Positions 43,925 to 53,868 of a stretch of DNA of 64,000 bases are shown one piece after another. The DNA lies in the NCBI RefSeq assembly GCF_013449375.1, contig NZ_JACDRR010000005.1, positions 225,074-289,073 of the forward strand. Reading direction: 5' to 3'. The translations under genes and the position numbers were made by a program. Source of the DNA: Pectobacterium sp. CFBP8739 (lineage in GTDB: Bacteria > Pseudomonadota > Gammaproteobacteria > Enterobacterales > Enterobacteriaceae). Under the pieces are notes generated by a model. It did not search any database and had not been told where the DNA came from. It saw only the letters and a list, made by a program, of their open reading frames with translations. Numbering within the stretch: position 1 is the stretch's first letter; each line of letters begins with the position of its first letter.

Positions 43925-45322
43925 TTACTTTTTCAGGCTACCGACCATCTCTTCCGGACGAACCCATTCATCAAACTGCGTTTCCGTCAGGTAGTTCAGT
44001 TTGAGCGCAGCGGCCTTCAAGGTCAGCCCTTCTTTGTGCGCTTTTTTGGCAATTTCTGCCGCTTTGTCATAACCAATGTGCGTATTCAGCGCCGTCACCA
44101 GCATCAGCGATTCATTCAGTAACTGATTGATACGATCGCGATTCGGTTCGATCCCCACCGCACAGTGCTCATCGAAGCTCTTCATGCCATCAGCCAGCAG
44201 GCGAATCGATTGCAGGAAGTTATGAATCACCATCGGGCGATACACGTTCAGTTCAAAATTGCCGGACGCCCCGCCGATATTCACGGCAACATCATTGCCC
44301 ATCACCTGACAACACAACATTGTCAGCGCTTCACATTGGGTTGGATTGACCTTGCCAGGCATGATGGAGCTACCCGGTTCGTTTTCAGGAATACTCAATT
44401 CGCCGATACCACAGCGTGGGCCGGAGGCCAGCCAGCGCACATCGTTGGCAATCTTCATCAACGACGCGGCAAGCCCCTTCAAGGCACCGTGCCCGTGAAC
44501 CAGTGCATCACAGGTCGCCAGCGCTTCGAATTTATTCGGTGAAGTTACAAACGGCTGGCCGGTGAGTTTCGCCAGTTCTGCCGCCACGCGCACTGCATAT
44601 TCAGGATGTGTGTTCAACCCCGTACCGACCGCGGTACCGCCCAGCGCCAGCTCGCAAATGTGCGGAACGCTGTTTTCGATATGCTTCAGATTATGCTGCA
44701 ACATCGCGGCCCAGCCAGAGATTTCCTGTCCCAGCGTCAGCGGCGTCGCGTCCTGTAAATGCGTACGGCCAATTTTGACGATGTCCTTAAACTGCTCGGC
44801 CTTCGACGCCAGCGTGGCGTGTAGCGCCTTCAATTCAGGAATCAGATGTTCGTTGATCGCGACCACGGCCGCGACATGCATCGCCGTAGGAAAGACATCA
44901 TTGGAACTTTGGCTTTTGTTGACATCATCATTGGGATGAACCAACCGATTGTTACCCCGCTCCCCCCCCAGTAGTTCACTGGCGCGGTTAGCCAGCACCT
45001 CGTTCATATTCATGTTGCTTTGCGTGCCCGATCCGGTTTGCCAGATCGCTAACGGGAATTCCCCAGCATGCTGGCCTGCTAACACTTCGTCCGCCGCCTG
45101 AATAATCGCATTTCCCCGATCAGCAGGCAGAAGTGTGAGATCCATGTTGACGCGGGCCGCTGCGCGCTTGGTTTGTGCCAATGCATAAATCAGTGCACGC
45201 GGCATTTTCTCTTCAGAAATACGGAAGTGTTCCAGTGACCGCTGCGTTTGTGCGCCCCATAAACGTTCAGCAGGAACATCAATCGGCCCCATTGAGTCTT
45301 TTTCACTACGCGTCGTGCTCAT
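43925..45322 (-). CDS. fumC: Class II fumarate hydratase FumC
   Basis: A 465-residue fumarase: [52 protein letters not shown] and the family signature [15 protein letters not shown] near residue 317. It catalyses fumarate to malate without an iron-sulphur cluster, and is the oxidative-stress and iron-limitation-resistant isozyme. Same neighbourhood as in E. coli (next to tus and manA), but no fumA follows. Start ATG 45322 has GGAGG upstream (AAGGAGGAAAG). Regulation by SoxRS is expected by analogy; no site was verified. Confidence 0.94.
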   Translation of the reverse strand: MSTTRSEKDSMGPIDVPAERLWGAQTQRSLEHFRISEEKMPRALIYALAQTKRAAARVNMDLTLLPADRGNAIIQAADEVLAGQHAGEFPLAIWQTGSGTQSNMNMNEVLANRASELLGGERGNNRLVHPNDDVNKSQSSNDVFPTAMHVAAVVAINEHLIPELKALHATLASKAEQFKDIVKIGRTHLQDATPLTLGQEISGWAAMLQHNLKHIENSVPHICELALGGTAVGTGLNTHPEYAVRVAAELAKLTGQPFVTSPNKFEALATCDALVHGHGALKGLAASLMKIANDVRWLASGPRCGIGELSIPENEPGSSIMPGKVNPTQCEALTMLCCQVMGNDVAVNIGGASGNFELNVYRPMVIHNFLQSIRLLADGMKSFDEHCAVGIEPNRDRINQLLNESLMLVTALNTHIGYDKAAEIAKKAHKEGLTLKAAALKLNYLTETQFDEWVRPEEMVGSLKK

Positions 45323-45562
45323 TACCTTTCCTCCTTAAAAATACACAATTAACTAGTAGAAGACATCGAATCACATCGCTGAGCCTATTCTGATAACACT
45401 CACTGGCTTTATCACGCTTATTGGTCGACTAACACTGTCTGGCATCGCGCTACATAAAACATTACCATGAAGCGAAGAAGATGCAGTGTATTCATAATCA
45501 CTCAAGTAATTAACAGCCAGCATCACAGAAATTAACAATTAATGTAATAGCAGGAAGCCGAC

Positions 45563-46735
45563 ATGCAAAAAATGCTCAACTGCGTCCAGCACTATGCCTG
45601 GGGCAGTAAACACGCTTTAACCGAGCTATATGGCATTGATAATCCTAACAATTTACCGATGGCGGAATTGTGGATGGGTGCCCATCCTAAAAGTAGTTCG
45701 GTGATTATTGATGAAAAAGGTAAGACCCGTAACCTCCGAGACATCATTTCCGAAGACGCAACGACGCATCTTGGCGCAACGATTGCGCAACGTTTTGGCG
45801 AACTGCCCTTTTTATTTAAGGTATTGTGCGCGGAACAGCCGCTTTCTATTCAGGTTCATCCTAGTAAAACATCCGCAGAACAAGGTTTTGCGAAAGAAAA
45901 TGCAGCAGGCATCCCGTTGGATGCGGCCGAAAGAAACTACAAAGATGCCAATCACAAACCGGAACTGGTCTATGCATTAACCCCTTTTCAGGCTATGAAC
46001 GGGTTCCGAGAATTGTCTGAAATTGTGCGCCTGCTGGAGCCAGTTGCAAGCGCACATCCGTCAATCGCGGCGTTTTTACAGCAGCCCGATGCGAAGAACC
46101 TCGCCATGCTGTTCACCAATCTATTGAGCATGGAAGGTGAGCAAAAGTCACGTGCGATCGGCGTACTGAAGGCCGCGTTAAACAGCCAAAATGACGAACC
46201 TTGGGCGACCATCCGCGCGATTACACAATACTATTCCGATGACAGCGGATTGTTCTCCCCGCTGCTGCTTAACGTCATTACGCTTCAGCCTGGCGAAGCC
46301 ATGTTTCTGTTTGCTCAAACGCCGCATGCCTATCTGAAAGGCGTGGCACTAGAAGTCATGGCGAACTCGGATAACGTGCTGCGCGCCGGGCTCACGCCGA
46401 AATACATTGATATTCCAGAGCTACTGGATAATGTCGTGTTTGAAGCCAAGCCTGCAAACTACTTGCTGACAATGCCACGCCGACAGGGTAATGAACTCAG
46501 TTTCCCGATCCCTGTTGATGATTTTGCTTTTTCGCTGCACGAACTGAGCCAGAAGCCGCAACCACTCAGCCAAGACAGTGCCGCCATTGTGTTTTGTGTT
46601 GACGGCCACGCCGTCCTGCAAAAAAATGAGCAGCGGATCTCGCTACGTCCGGGAGAATCCTGCTTTATATCCGCCAGTGAGTCACCGATAACAGTTGAGG
46701 GACAAGGGCGTCTCGCTCGCGTATTTAACCGATAA
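45563..46735 (+). CDS. manA: Mannose-6-phosphate isomerase, class I
   Basis: A 390-residue zinc-dependent type I phosphomannose isomerase: MQKMLNCVQHYAWGSKHALT, AELWMGAHPKSSS, CAEQPLSIQVHPSK (zinc His), AMNGFRELSEIV, and AHVLRAGLTPKYID-type segment NVLRAGLTPKYIDI. It interconverts mannose-6-phosphate and fructose-6-phosphate. ATG 45563 has CAGGA upstream. Monocistronic, and flanked by fumC and ydgA as in E. coli. Confidence 0.94.
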   Translation: MQKMLNCVQHYAWGSKHALTELYGIDNPNNLPMAELWMGAHPKSSSVIIDEKGKTRNLRDIISEDATTHLGATIAQRFGELPFLFKVLCAEQPLSIQVHPSKTSAEQGFAKENAAGIPLDAAERNYKDANHKPELVYALTPFQAMNGFRELSEIVRLLEPVASAHPSIAAFLQQPDAKNLAMLFTNLLSMEGEQKSRAIGVLKAALNSQNDEPWATIRAITQYYSDDSGLFSPLLLNVITLQPGEAMFLFAQTPHAYLKGVALEVMANSDNVLRAGLTPKYIDIPELLDNVVFEAKPANYLLTMPRRQGNELSFPIPVDDFAFSLHELSQKPQPLSQDSAAIVFCVDGHAVLQKNEQRISLRPGESCFISASESPITVEGQGRLARVFNR

Positions 46736-46874
46736 CGAGTTCCCCACGCAGCCACTCCCCCGCACATCGCGTCATACATTGCGGTGGTTGTGAATTACGT
46801 GGTGGTTAATTGCTTGATAGTTACCTGCATTTCGCGTTGAAAACGCGCATTTTTTTACTAAAGGATGAATAAAA

Positions 46875-48425
46875 ATGAATAAGTCGTTAGTCGCCGTAGG
46901 CGTTATTGTTGCTCTGGGTGCCGTCTGGACCGGCGCATCCTGGTACACCGGCAAGCAGTTGGCTCAGCAGATTGATGGTTTTACCGATACGCTGAATACT
47001 AAACTCAAGCAAAACTACCCGAATGCGGGCTTGAAAGTTGTCTATCGCGACTATCAGGGAGGTGTATTCAGCAGCACGCTGTCCTATGTTTTACAGACAG
47101 ACGGCACAGCAAAAGGCGCGCAGTTCCTGGCTCCCGGTGAAGAATTAGTCTTCAATGAAACGGTGTCTCACGGGCCGTTCCCGCTGGCACAGCTCAAGAA
47201 ATTCAACCTCATCCCAACAATGGCTTCTGTCCATACCGAGTTAGCCAACACGCCGGCCATCAAAGCCTGGTTTGAGCTGACTAAAGACAAACCGTTCTTT
47301 ACGGCAGAAACTCGCGTCGCCTACAACGGTGATACACAATCACTTGTTACGCTGGCACCGATTGACCACCAGTCGCCAGAACAGAAATTTTCCTTCAGCG
47401 GTGCGGAAGCCTTGGTGGATATCGGACATGACCTGCGCAGCAGCAAGCTGGACACCACCATCAGCAGCGTGAAGATGGAAAGGAAAAATGCCTGGGGCCA
47501 GACAGAGAATGTGGATGTCACCGATTTCTCCATCAAGGGGATCAATCAAAAAGGCAAGTTCGATCTTGATTTAGGCGATGGTGCACTGACGCTTAAAGCG
47601 ATGACGTTTACCGTAGAAGGTGGCGAACCCGTTACGTTGAACGATTTTTCTTTAAAAAGTAGCGCAACGGAAGATGACAAAAATCTGGCGGGCAACATGG
47701 CTGTGACGCTGGGTTCGTTAGTCATCGGTGACCGCAATCTGGGCTCGGGCAACGTCAGCATGTCTATCTCACAGCTTGATGGCGCGGGTACCAAGCAATT
47801 CCTCACAGCCTATCAGGAAAAAGTGCAGAAGCTGTTGCAAGATCCGGCCGCCATGGATCCCGACACGTATCAGCACGAAGTTGTCATGTCGGTTCTGCAA
47901 TACCTTCCGCAGCTGTTGAAAGGCAACCCGAACATTGCTATCTCCCCGATCAGTTGGAAAAACAGTAAAGGTGAAGGGACGTTCACACTGGCGCTGGATC
48001 TAACCGATCCCTTGCAAAGCACGGATAAAGCCGCTGAATCCGTAGTATCTGACGAAGAAAAAATCATTCGTCAGTCCGTCAAAAAACTCGATGCCAAGCT
48101 CAATGTGCCTTTGGATATGCTGACAGAATTAATGGTACAGGCAGGACCAAAACCCGCTAATGATGAAGAGCAAAAGCAGGCGACAGAAATGGCGCAGCAA
48201 CAAGCGAAGATGATGGCGGATATCGGCCAAATGAACCAATTGAGCGTCACCAAAGACAACGCGATTACCAGCTCACTGCACTATTCCGAAGGTCAAATTG
48301 ACTTCAACGGCAACAAAATAGCACTGGCCGATTTCATCGCCCCTTATTTCTCCGTACCAACGGAACAAGGTGAAGAGTCGCTGCCTGGCGCACAGGAAGA
48401 ACCCGTCACGCCACCGGCACAGTAA
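46875..48425 (+). CDS. ydgA: DUF945-family protein YdgA
   Basis: A 516-residue protein with an N-terminal signal anchor (KSLVAVGVIVALGAVWTGAS) followed by the DUF945 region (YTGKQLAQQIDGFTDTLNTK, NYPNAGLKVVYRDYQGGVFS). Annotated in E. coli as YdgA, a periplasm-facing protein of unknown role. The C-terminal 30 residues are acidic and proline-rich. AAAGGATG lies before ATG 46875 at good spacing. A terminator with six Ts follows. Confidence 0.9.
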   Translation: MNKSLVAVGVIVALGAVWTGASWYTGKQLAQQIDGFTDTLNTKLKQNYPNAGLKVVYRDYQGGVFSSTLSYVLQTDGTAKGAQFLAPGEELVFNETVSHGPFPLAQLKKFNLIPTMASVHTELANTPAIKAWFELTKDKPFFTAETRVAYNGDTQSLVTLAPIDHQSPEQKFSFSGAEALVDIGHDLRSSKLDTTISSVKMERKNAWGQTENVDVTDFSIKGINQKGKFDLDLGDGALTLKAMTFTVEGGEPVTLNDFSLKSSATEDDKNLAGNMAVTLGSLVIGDRNLGSGNVSMSISQLDGAGTKQFLTAYQEKVQKLLQDPAAMDPDTYQHEVVMSVLQYLPQLLKGNPNIAISPISWKNSKGEGTFTLALDLTDPLQSTDKAAESVVSDEEKIIRQSVKKLDAKLNVPLDMLTELMVQAGPKPANDEEQKQATEMAQQQAKMMADIGQMNQLSVTKDNAITSSLHYSEGQIDFNGNKIALADFIAPYFSVPTEQGEESLPGAQEEPVTPPAQ

Positions 48426-48458
48426 GCCATACCCGGTAATATGACGAGCTAAAACACA

Positions 48459-48488
48459 CGGTGGCCGCACTTGCAACCACCGTTTTTT
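48459..48488 (+). terminator. Rho-independent terminator after ydgA
   Basis: CGGTGG and CCACCG pair around a 12-nt loop, followed by six T residues and C. Confidence 0.75.
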
Positions 48489-48524
48489 CTACCCATTTCT
48501 TCAGTTTGATGTCGAGATGACACC

Positions 48525-48632
48525 ATGTCCGCGTTGAAACCCTTCATGGAAGCCCATCAGGCTGCGATCTATTTTGTTGCCGTGATAGCGGCGGTGGCAA
48601 TGGCACGTGATACGGGGCGGGAAAAGCAATAA
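48525..48632 (+). CDS. Possible 35-residue membrane peptide or transporter remnant
   Basis: ATG 48525 encodes MSALKPFMEAHQAAIYFVAV, then IAAVAMARDTGREKQ, with a single hydrophobic helix. The beginning resembles the first helix of bile-acid/arsenite (BASS/ACR3-like) transporters, so it may be a truncated relic or a genuine small membrane protein. The ribosome-binding site is weak. It lies between ydgA and add. Confidence 0.3.
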   Translation: MSALKPFMEAHQAAIYFVAVIAAVAMARDTGREKQ

Positions 48633-48753
48633 CAGTTTGTTTTTGCTCAATGATTGTTCAGAACGTTCGGATTTCAGCGGTAACAATTGGCTATTTAACA
48701 CGATTTCTTTTTATACTTTGTCGTACGAAGAACAGTAATCAGACAATAACATT

Positions 48754-49767
48754 ATGATTGATCTACACCTGCCATTGACGGATATCCACCGCCATTTGGA
48801 TGGCAATATCCGTGCCCAGAGTATTCTGGAGCTTGGACACCAGTACAACGTAGCGTTACCTGCCCGCGATCTTGAAGCACTTCGCCCTCACGTTCAGGTC
48901 ACCAAAAATGAACCTGACCTGGTGAGCTTTTTACAAAAACTCGACTGGGGCGTGGCTGTGCTCGGTTCACTGGATGCTTGTCGCCGCGTCGCTTATGAGA
49001 ACGTTGAAGATGCCGTGAAAGCCGGGTTAGATTATGCCGAACTGCGTTTCTCTCCCTACTATATGGCGATGAACCATAAGCTTCCGGTTGCTGGCGTGGT
49101 TGAAGCGGTGATCGACGGCATTACAGCGGGCTGTCGTGATTTCGATACCGACATTCGTCTGATTGGCATCATGAGCCGGACATTCGGCACCGAGGCGTGC
49201 CAACAAGAGCTGGACGCCCTGCTGTCCCAGCGTGACCGCATCGTCGCACTCGATCTCGCTGGCGATGAGTTGGGGCACCCCGGTGCGTTATTCACGTCCC
49301 ATTTCCGACAGGCCCGCGATGCTGGCTGGCACATCACGGTTCACGCAGGTGAGGCCGCCGGACCGGAAAGTATCTGGCAGGCGATTAATCATCTGGGGGC
49401 GGAGCGTATCGGACATGGCGTGACCGCCATTATCGATCCACGCCTGATGACACACATGGCAGAACAGGGAATCGGGATTGAATCCTGCCTGACATCCAAC
49501 ATTCAGACCAGTACGGTGGAATCTCTGGATAAGCACCCGCTCATCCACTTCCTGCGTTATGAAATCCCCGCCACTATCAATACGGATGACCCGGCAGTTC
49601 AGGGCATAGAGATCCGCCACGAATATGAGATCGCCGCACCACTTGCTGGCCTGACAGCGGTAGAAACACGCAAAGCGCAGGAAAACGGCCTGAACATTGC
49701 GTTTATCAGCGAGCAGGAAAAGCAGCAACTACGTGAAAAGGTGCTGCGGAAACGCAGCGCGACCTGA
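48754..49767 (+). CDS. add: Adenosine deaminase
   Basis: A 337-residue zinc enzyme: [12 protein letters not shown] (zinc His pair), [37 protein letters not shown] (zinc His, catalytic Glu), IGHGV, and INTDDPAVQ (catalytic Asp pair). It deaminates adenosine to inosine in purine salvage. Its neighbours ydgA and ydgJ match the E. coli order. A -10-like TATACT lies upstream (near 48712) and the start has GAACAGTAA spacing rather than a strong ribosome-binding site. Confidence 0.95.
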   Translation: MIDLHLPLTDIHRHLDGNIRAQSILELGHQYNVALPARDLEALRPHVQVTKNEPDLVSFLQKLDWGVAVLGSLDACRRVAYENVEDAVKAGLDYAELRFSPYYMAMNHKLPVAGVVEAVIDGITAGCRDFDTDIRLIGIMSRTFGTEACQQELDALLSQRDRIVALDLAGDELGHPGALFTSHFRQARDAGWHITVHAGEAAGPESIWQAINHLGAERIGHGVTAIIDPRLMTHMAEQGIGIESCLTSNIQTSTVESLDKHPLIHFLRYEIPATINTDDPAVQGIEIRHEYEIAAPLAGLTAVETRKAQENGLNIAFISEQEKQQLREKVLRKRSAT

Positions 49768-49805
49768 TAGCACGATCGGCTATAGCCACGCAGTGCCACA
49801 CGAAA

Positions 49806-49831
49806 AAACGGCTAACTTTTGTTAGCCGTTT
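49806..49831. terminator. Bidirectional terminator between add and the EcaC-like gene
   Basis: AAACGGCTAAC and GTTAGCCGTTT form a perfect 11-bp stem with a 4-nt loop. A-run and T-run flank it, so it can serve both convergent genes. Confidence 0.8.
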
Positions 49832-49863
49832 GACATTAGATAGTTACAAATAAGTTACATAAC

Positions 49864-50322
49864 TCAGTTGACCGGATTCGCCGAAGAATGGTGCGTGGTA
49901 ATCAACCACTGTTTGCCATCCCAGGCGTAAGTATAGGTATAACGTGCTTTGGCTACGCTACCATCGCCGAACGTGAAGGTGTAGGTTCCGGTATCGACGG
50001 CGTCATTGCAGCCGATACGGATCGTACTGGTATCAATCTTGCCAACCGGCTTTTTCGCCAAAAAATGTTCAAAATAGTCGATACGTTCTGCGTCAGTCGT
50101 ACGTGGTTTATCGGACAGCGTCGGCAGCAGCACCGCATCTGGTGCATAGTTTTTCGCGACCTTTTTCGCATCCCCCGTCTGTAGCGATGCATTCCAACGG
50201 TCAAACAGCGAGGCAATTTCTTTTTTATCGGTTTTCACACAATCCATATGTTGAACAGCCTGTACGGATGTGGAAGCTAACACCCCTAGCATTGCTAAAG
50301 TTACTACCGTTTTTTTTAACAT
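49864..50322 (-). CDS. Secreted SgcJ/EcaC-family (DUF4440-like) protein
   Basis: A 152-residue protein with a Sec signal (KKTVVTLAMLGVLASTSVQA, cleavage near residue 22) and an NTF2-like mature domain: EIASLFDRWNASLQTGDAKK, VAKNYAPDAVLLPTLSDKPR, YTYAWDGKQWLITTHHSS. This matches SgcJ/EcaC-family proteins of uncertain function. ATG 50322 has GAGACAAT spacing. A Fur-type box lies 17-30 nt upstream, so it may be iron-regulated; that would be notable for this family. Convergent with add. Confidence 0.8.
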   Translation of the reverse strand: MLKKTVVTLAMLGVLASTSVQAVQHMDCVKTDKKEIASLFDRWNASLQTGDAKKVAKNYAPDAVLLPTLSDKPRTTDAERIDYFEHFLAKKPVGKIDTSTIRIGCNDAVDTGTYTFTFGDGSVAKARYTYTYAWDGKQWLITTHHSSANPVN

Positions 50323-50338
50323 ATTGTCTCGATCTCAA

Positions 50339-50352
50339 ATGATAATTATCAT
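50339..50352. promoter_or_regulatory. Fur-box-like palindrome upstream of the EcaC-like gene
   Basis: ATGATAATTATCAT is a perfect 14-bp palindrome made of opposed GATAAT units, as in Fur boxes. It begins 17 bp upstream of the minus-strand start codon at 50322. Fur binding is inferred. Confidence 0.6.
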
Positions 50353-50516
50353 CAACTGCATCCTGCTCTATCGATAATGAATCTTGATGAGCCAACATGG
50401 TTATAACGTAACGGATCGAAAAAGTAATAAACTTTAGAAACTATCACTGTAATAGATTATTTCTTGTATTTCCGAGTAGTTACAAATGATTGTGACAAGT
50501 GATAGCGACAAATAAC

Positions 50517-50550
50517 AACGCCCCCGTCTGTATCAGACTGGGGGCGTTTT
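50517..50550 (-). terminator. Terminator after yfeH
   Basis: AACGCCCC plus GTCTG pair with CAGAC and GGGGCGTT around a short TAT loop. On the minus strand, GTTATTTG follows. It lies downstream of yfeH and may work in both directions. Confidence 0.65.
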
Positions 50551-50575
50551 GTCTGTGAGAAAGACGACTACTCTC

Positions 50576-51568
50576 TTATTGATGAGGCGTATTTTGTTCC
50601 TTCTGTAGCCGTTTAGCATAACGCTGAGCCAACGCGGCACACACCATCAGTTGGATTTGATGGAAAATCATCAACGGCAGCACCATCGCCCCGACAGCCG
50701 CGGCAGGAAATAGCACGTTTGCCATCGGGATCCCATTCGCCAGGCTCTTCTTCGACCCACAGAAGACAATGGTGATTTCATCGGCGGTGTTAAAGCCCAG
50801 CTTGCGCGCGGCTAGCGTATTCACCACCAGCACAATCGCTAACAGTACCATCGAACAACCGACGACGGCGAGTAATGACCAGCCGTTGATTTGTCCCCAG
50901 ATTCCCTGCACAACCGCCTCGCTGAAAGCAACATAGACCACCAAAAGAATAGATGACCGGTCAGTAATATTAATCAGCTTACGGTGGCGATCGACCCAGC
51001 CCGCAATCAACGGACGAGACAGATGACCAATCACGAAAGGCACCATCAACTGCATGATAATGGAACCAATAGCATGTAGCGTATCGGTCTCCCCCCCCTG
51101 CGTTTGCATCAGCAAACCGACCAGAATTGGCGAAAGAAACACACCTAAAATACTGGATGCGGATGCACTACAGATCGCCGCCGCCACATTGCCGCCTGCC
51201 ATTGAGGTATACGCAATCGCCGATTGCACCGTCGCAGGGAGCGCACACAGATAGAGGAAGCCAAGATACAAAGTCGGCGTCAGCACAACCGGTGACAATA
51301 AACTCATACCGACACCCAGCAGCGGAAACAGAATAAACGTGCTGGCAAATACCACCAGATGCAAACGCCAGTGTCCCATCCCTGCGGTAATCGCTTCACG
51401 CGACAGCTTCGCGCCGTGCATAAAGAACAGCAGAGCAATCGCTGCTGTTGTCAGATTTTCAAAGAAAACCTTCGCGATGCCTTGAGCAGGAAGAATCGAT
51501 GCCGTCACGACAACCAGAACCAAAACCAACAAGAACTTATCAATGCGTAACCGTTGTAACCACCCCAT
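50576..51568 (-). CDS. yfeH: Bile acid:sodium symporter-family protein YfeH
   Basis: A 330-residue membrane protein with about 9-10 helices: FENLTTAAIALLFFMHGAKL, LYLGFLYLCALPATVQSAIA, YTSMAGGNVAAAICSASASS, FCGSKKSLANGIPMANVLF and MVLPLMIFHQIQLMVCA. It is collinear with E. coli YfeH, a BASS-family transporter of unknown substrate. ATG 51568 (MGWLQRLR) has AAAGG 11 nt upstream; a GTG at 51577 is the alternative. In E. coli yfeH lies elsewhere, so this location is lineage-specific. Confidence 0.87.
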   Translation of the reverse strand: MGWLQRLRIDKFLLVLVLVVVTASILPAQGIAKVFFENLTTAAIALLFFMHGAKLSREAITAGMGHWRLHLVVFASTFILFPLLGVGMSLLSPVVLTPTLYLGFLYLCALPATVQSAIAYTSMAGGNVAAAICSASASSILGVFLSPILVGLLMQTQGGETDTLHAIGSIIMQLMVPFVIGHLSRPLIAGWVDRHRKLINITDRSSILLVVYVAFSEAVVQGIWGQINGWSLLAVVGCSMVLLAIVLVVNTLAARKLGFNTADEITIVFCGSKKSLANGIPMANVLFPAAAVGAMVLPLMIFHQIQLMVCAALAQRYAKRLQKEQNTPHQ

Positions 51569-51720
51569 GCCTGACACCTTTCCCCTAGCCTGTTATCGCT
51601 CTAATTTATACCCTAACAAGACGGGCGACCCGACGATCGCCCAAAAACAGCAGTCTACGGTGATCCTAAGATCGCCTGTTTAAACAAACCGTTAACTATC
51701 TGGAATAAAGCGCGGTAAAT

Positions 51721-52767
51721 CTAGCTATTTTTCACCGTGACGGCTTTTTTCTGCTCATGAGAAAGCAGCCCCAGCTCGATCAGCTCCATCACCTGAATCG
51801 CCTGATGCACGCTGACGGGGTTTTCCCCCTTACCGAGCAGCGCATCACGCACCGCCGCATAGTAAGCTGGGTAGTTGCCCGAAATCGTGGCGACCGTTTG
51901 CTCCGCCGTTATGCCATCGCGAGACAATGTCAGCACGCCATCACGCTTATCCTGTCCCCAGTCGGCCAGCGGTGGACGTTTGCCCGCCTTCAAGCGATCT
52001 TCCTGCGGGTCGAGCCCGTACTTGACGAAACTGCCGCGCGTGCCGTGTACGGTATAGCGCGCAGAAGCCGCCGCCACCAGCATACTGGCGTGCAGAACTA
52101 CCCGACGCTGCGGGTAAATCAGCGTCGCATGGAAATAATCCGTCGCCTTACTTCCCGGCCTCAGTTGCGCCATGTCCACTTGAATCGCGACCGGCAAACC
52201 AAACAGTTCTAATGCCTGATCCAGCAAGTGCGGCCCCAGATCGTACCAAATCCCGCTGCCTTCGCTGCCGTCTTCACGCCAGCGCTGACGCACTTCAGGG
52301 CGGAAGCGATCGAAATGCGATTCCATATACACCACATTCCCTAACGTTCCCGCTGACAATAGCTGCTTCAGCGTCAGAAAATCGCTGTCCCAACGGCGGT
52401 TATGGAAAACAGAAAGCATTTTTCCGACACGGTCAGCTATAGCGCCCAAGTCGTACGCTTGTGACAACGTCACCGTAAACGGTTTATCGACGACGACATG
52501 CTTGCCCGCTTCCAGCGCCTGTTTTGCCAGCGGGAAGTGCGTGTCATTGGGGGTAGGAATAACAATGAGGTCAATATCGGGATCGTTAAATAACGCCTGA
52601 GGGTCTTTCTCTACTCGCAGATTTGCCCAATCTGCATGCACTTTTTCAGCACTGCTGCTGGACACGGCCACCAGCTCCATACCCGTCGTACCTGCAATCA
52701 ATGGCGCGTGGAATGTCTTACTGGCATAGCCGTAGCCCAGCAGTCCAACACGAACGGTCTCACTCAT
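51721..52767 (-). CDS. ydgJ: Gfo/Idh/MocA-family oxidoreductase YdgJ
   Basis: A 348-residue NAD(P)-binding oxidoreductase: ETVRVGLLGYGYASKTFHAP (Rossmann fold), IDLIVIPTPNDTHFPLAKQA, GKHVVVDKPFTVTLSQA (family EKP-like) and GPHLLDQALELFG. It fits E. coli YdgJ in order and neighbourhood (beside add and the cnu/rsx region). The substrate is unknown, presumably a sugar or sugar acid. ATG 52767 follows AGGGGAATCGTC; the frame is open further upstream to 52908 without homology. Confidence 0.9.
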   Translation of the reverse strand: MSETVRVGLLGYGYASKTFHAPLIAGTTGMELVAVSSSSAEKVHADWANLRVEKDPQALFNDPDIDLIVIPTPNDTHFPLAKQALEAGKHVVVDKPFTVTLSQAYDLGAIADRVGKMLSVFHNRRWDSDFLTLKQLLSAGTLGNVVYMESHFDRFRPEVRQRWREDGSEGSGIWYDLGPHLLDQALELFGLPVAIQVDMAQLRPGSKATDYFHATLIYPQRRVVLHASMLVAAASARYTVHGTRGSFVKYGLDPQEDRLKAGKRPPLADWGQDKRDGVLTLSRDGITAEQTVATISGNYPAYYAAVRDALLGKGENPVSVHQAIQVMELIELGLLSHEQKKAVTVKNS

Positions 52768-52871
52768 GACGATTCCCCTTAACTTATTTTGACTTTGTAA
52801 TTTCTCACTCAGTATATACCCGTCATCCGCCAGATTGCAGAGAGGGATAACAGCCAGGGGAATCTGATTCG

Positions 52872-53804
52872 TTAGCCGCTCATGGCATTTGGCATCCGCT
52901 CTCCCCACGCCACGGGCAGCGTTTTGGCTGCCGGATAGTTGATTTCACTGCTGCGGCGGCGGAAATCGCTGGGGCTGACGCCGACCCGCTTACGGAACAC
53001 TCGTGAGAAATACAGCTGATCGTCATACCCCACCACGCGACCGATATTGGCGATGGATTCCTGCGTGGTCTGCAATAACAGCTTGGCGCGGATGACGCGC
53101 TGGTCTTCACGCCAGCGCAAAATATTAATGCCCACCTGTTCACGGAACAGATGCGCCAGCCGCGACGGCGACAGGCAAACGTGGCGCGCGACTTCGTCAA
53201 TACGCAGTTCACCAGCCAGATTGCTGGTAATAAACTGGCAGGCTTCTATTACGCGCGGATCCATGATCTTCTGCGGACTCTGCGGATCTTCTTCCATCGC
53301 GCGGAGCAACAGACGCTCCAGCAGATTCATGCCCAACTCTTCTGAAAAACGCCGCCCAGACCGTTGCGTCTGCTCAATGTTGGCAAATAGCCTGTCGAAC
53401 TCCAGTAGTAGTTGATTATTCGGCAGACTCATGCGGCCAATGCCGCTGCTTTGGGTATGCCATTCCAGCCAGTCGGCCCAGTAGGCGCGCGGGCGAAAAT
53501 AGACCCAACGGTGATACCAGCAGTCGCTGCTCGGTGAGCGACCATAAAAATGCTTCGATTTCGGTGGGAACAAGAGCAAATCGCCGGGATTACAAAAAAA
53601 AGTCTCATCGCCATCAAAGACCTGTCCTTGTCCTTTCATGGTGAGATTAATGATGTAGCCCTTCATACCATCAGGGCGATCGATAAAGAAGTCGAGCGGC
53701 CCATCTGCCAGAATCGGCGTCAGGCCTGCCACGAGGTAAGCGTTGAACGAATATCCCGGCAGCAGCGGATTAGGCTGAGAGTCATGCGCCATACGGTGAT
53801 ACAT
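52872..53804 (-). CDS. araC: Arabinose operon regulator AraC
   Basis: A 310-residue AraC regulator: an N-terminal arabinose-binding and dimerisation domain ([55 protein letters not shown]) and two helix-turn-helices in the C-terminal domain ([39 protein letters not shown]). It is collinear with E. coli AraC. ATG 53804 has GGAGG 4 nt upstream; the frame is open to 53906. It lies at the end of the araFGH run, 64 bp after araH, rather than divergent from araBAD as in E. coli. Confidence 0.92.
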   Translation of the reverse strand: MYHRMAHDSQPNPLLPGYSFNAYLVAGLTPILADGPLDFFIDRPDGMKGYIINLTMKGQGQVFDGDETFFCNPGDLLLFPPKSKHFYGRSPSSDCWYHRWVYFRPRAYWADWLEWHTQSSGIGRMSLPNNQLLLEFDRLFANIEQTQRSGRRFSEELGMNLLERLLLRAMEEDPQSPQKIMDPRVIEACQFITSNLAGELRIDEVARHVCLSPSRLAHLFREQVGINILRWREDQRVIRAKLLLQTTQESIANIGRVVGYDDQLYFSRVFRKRVGVSPSDFRRRSSEINYPAAKTLPVAWGERMPNAMSG

Positions 53805-53868
53805 CGAGCCTCCGGTACACGCTAATAAGAAAGAAAGCGGCAGGCTTACTCTCCTGCCGCACAAGCAT

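Noticed and set aside
44165..44542. 125-codon plus-strand frame inside fumC
   Set aside because: Antisense shadow of fumC with no family features.
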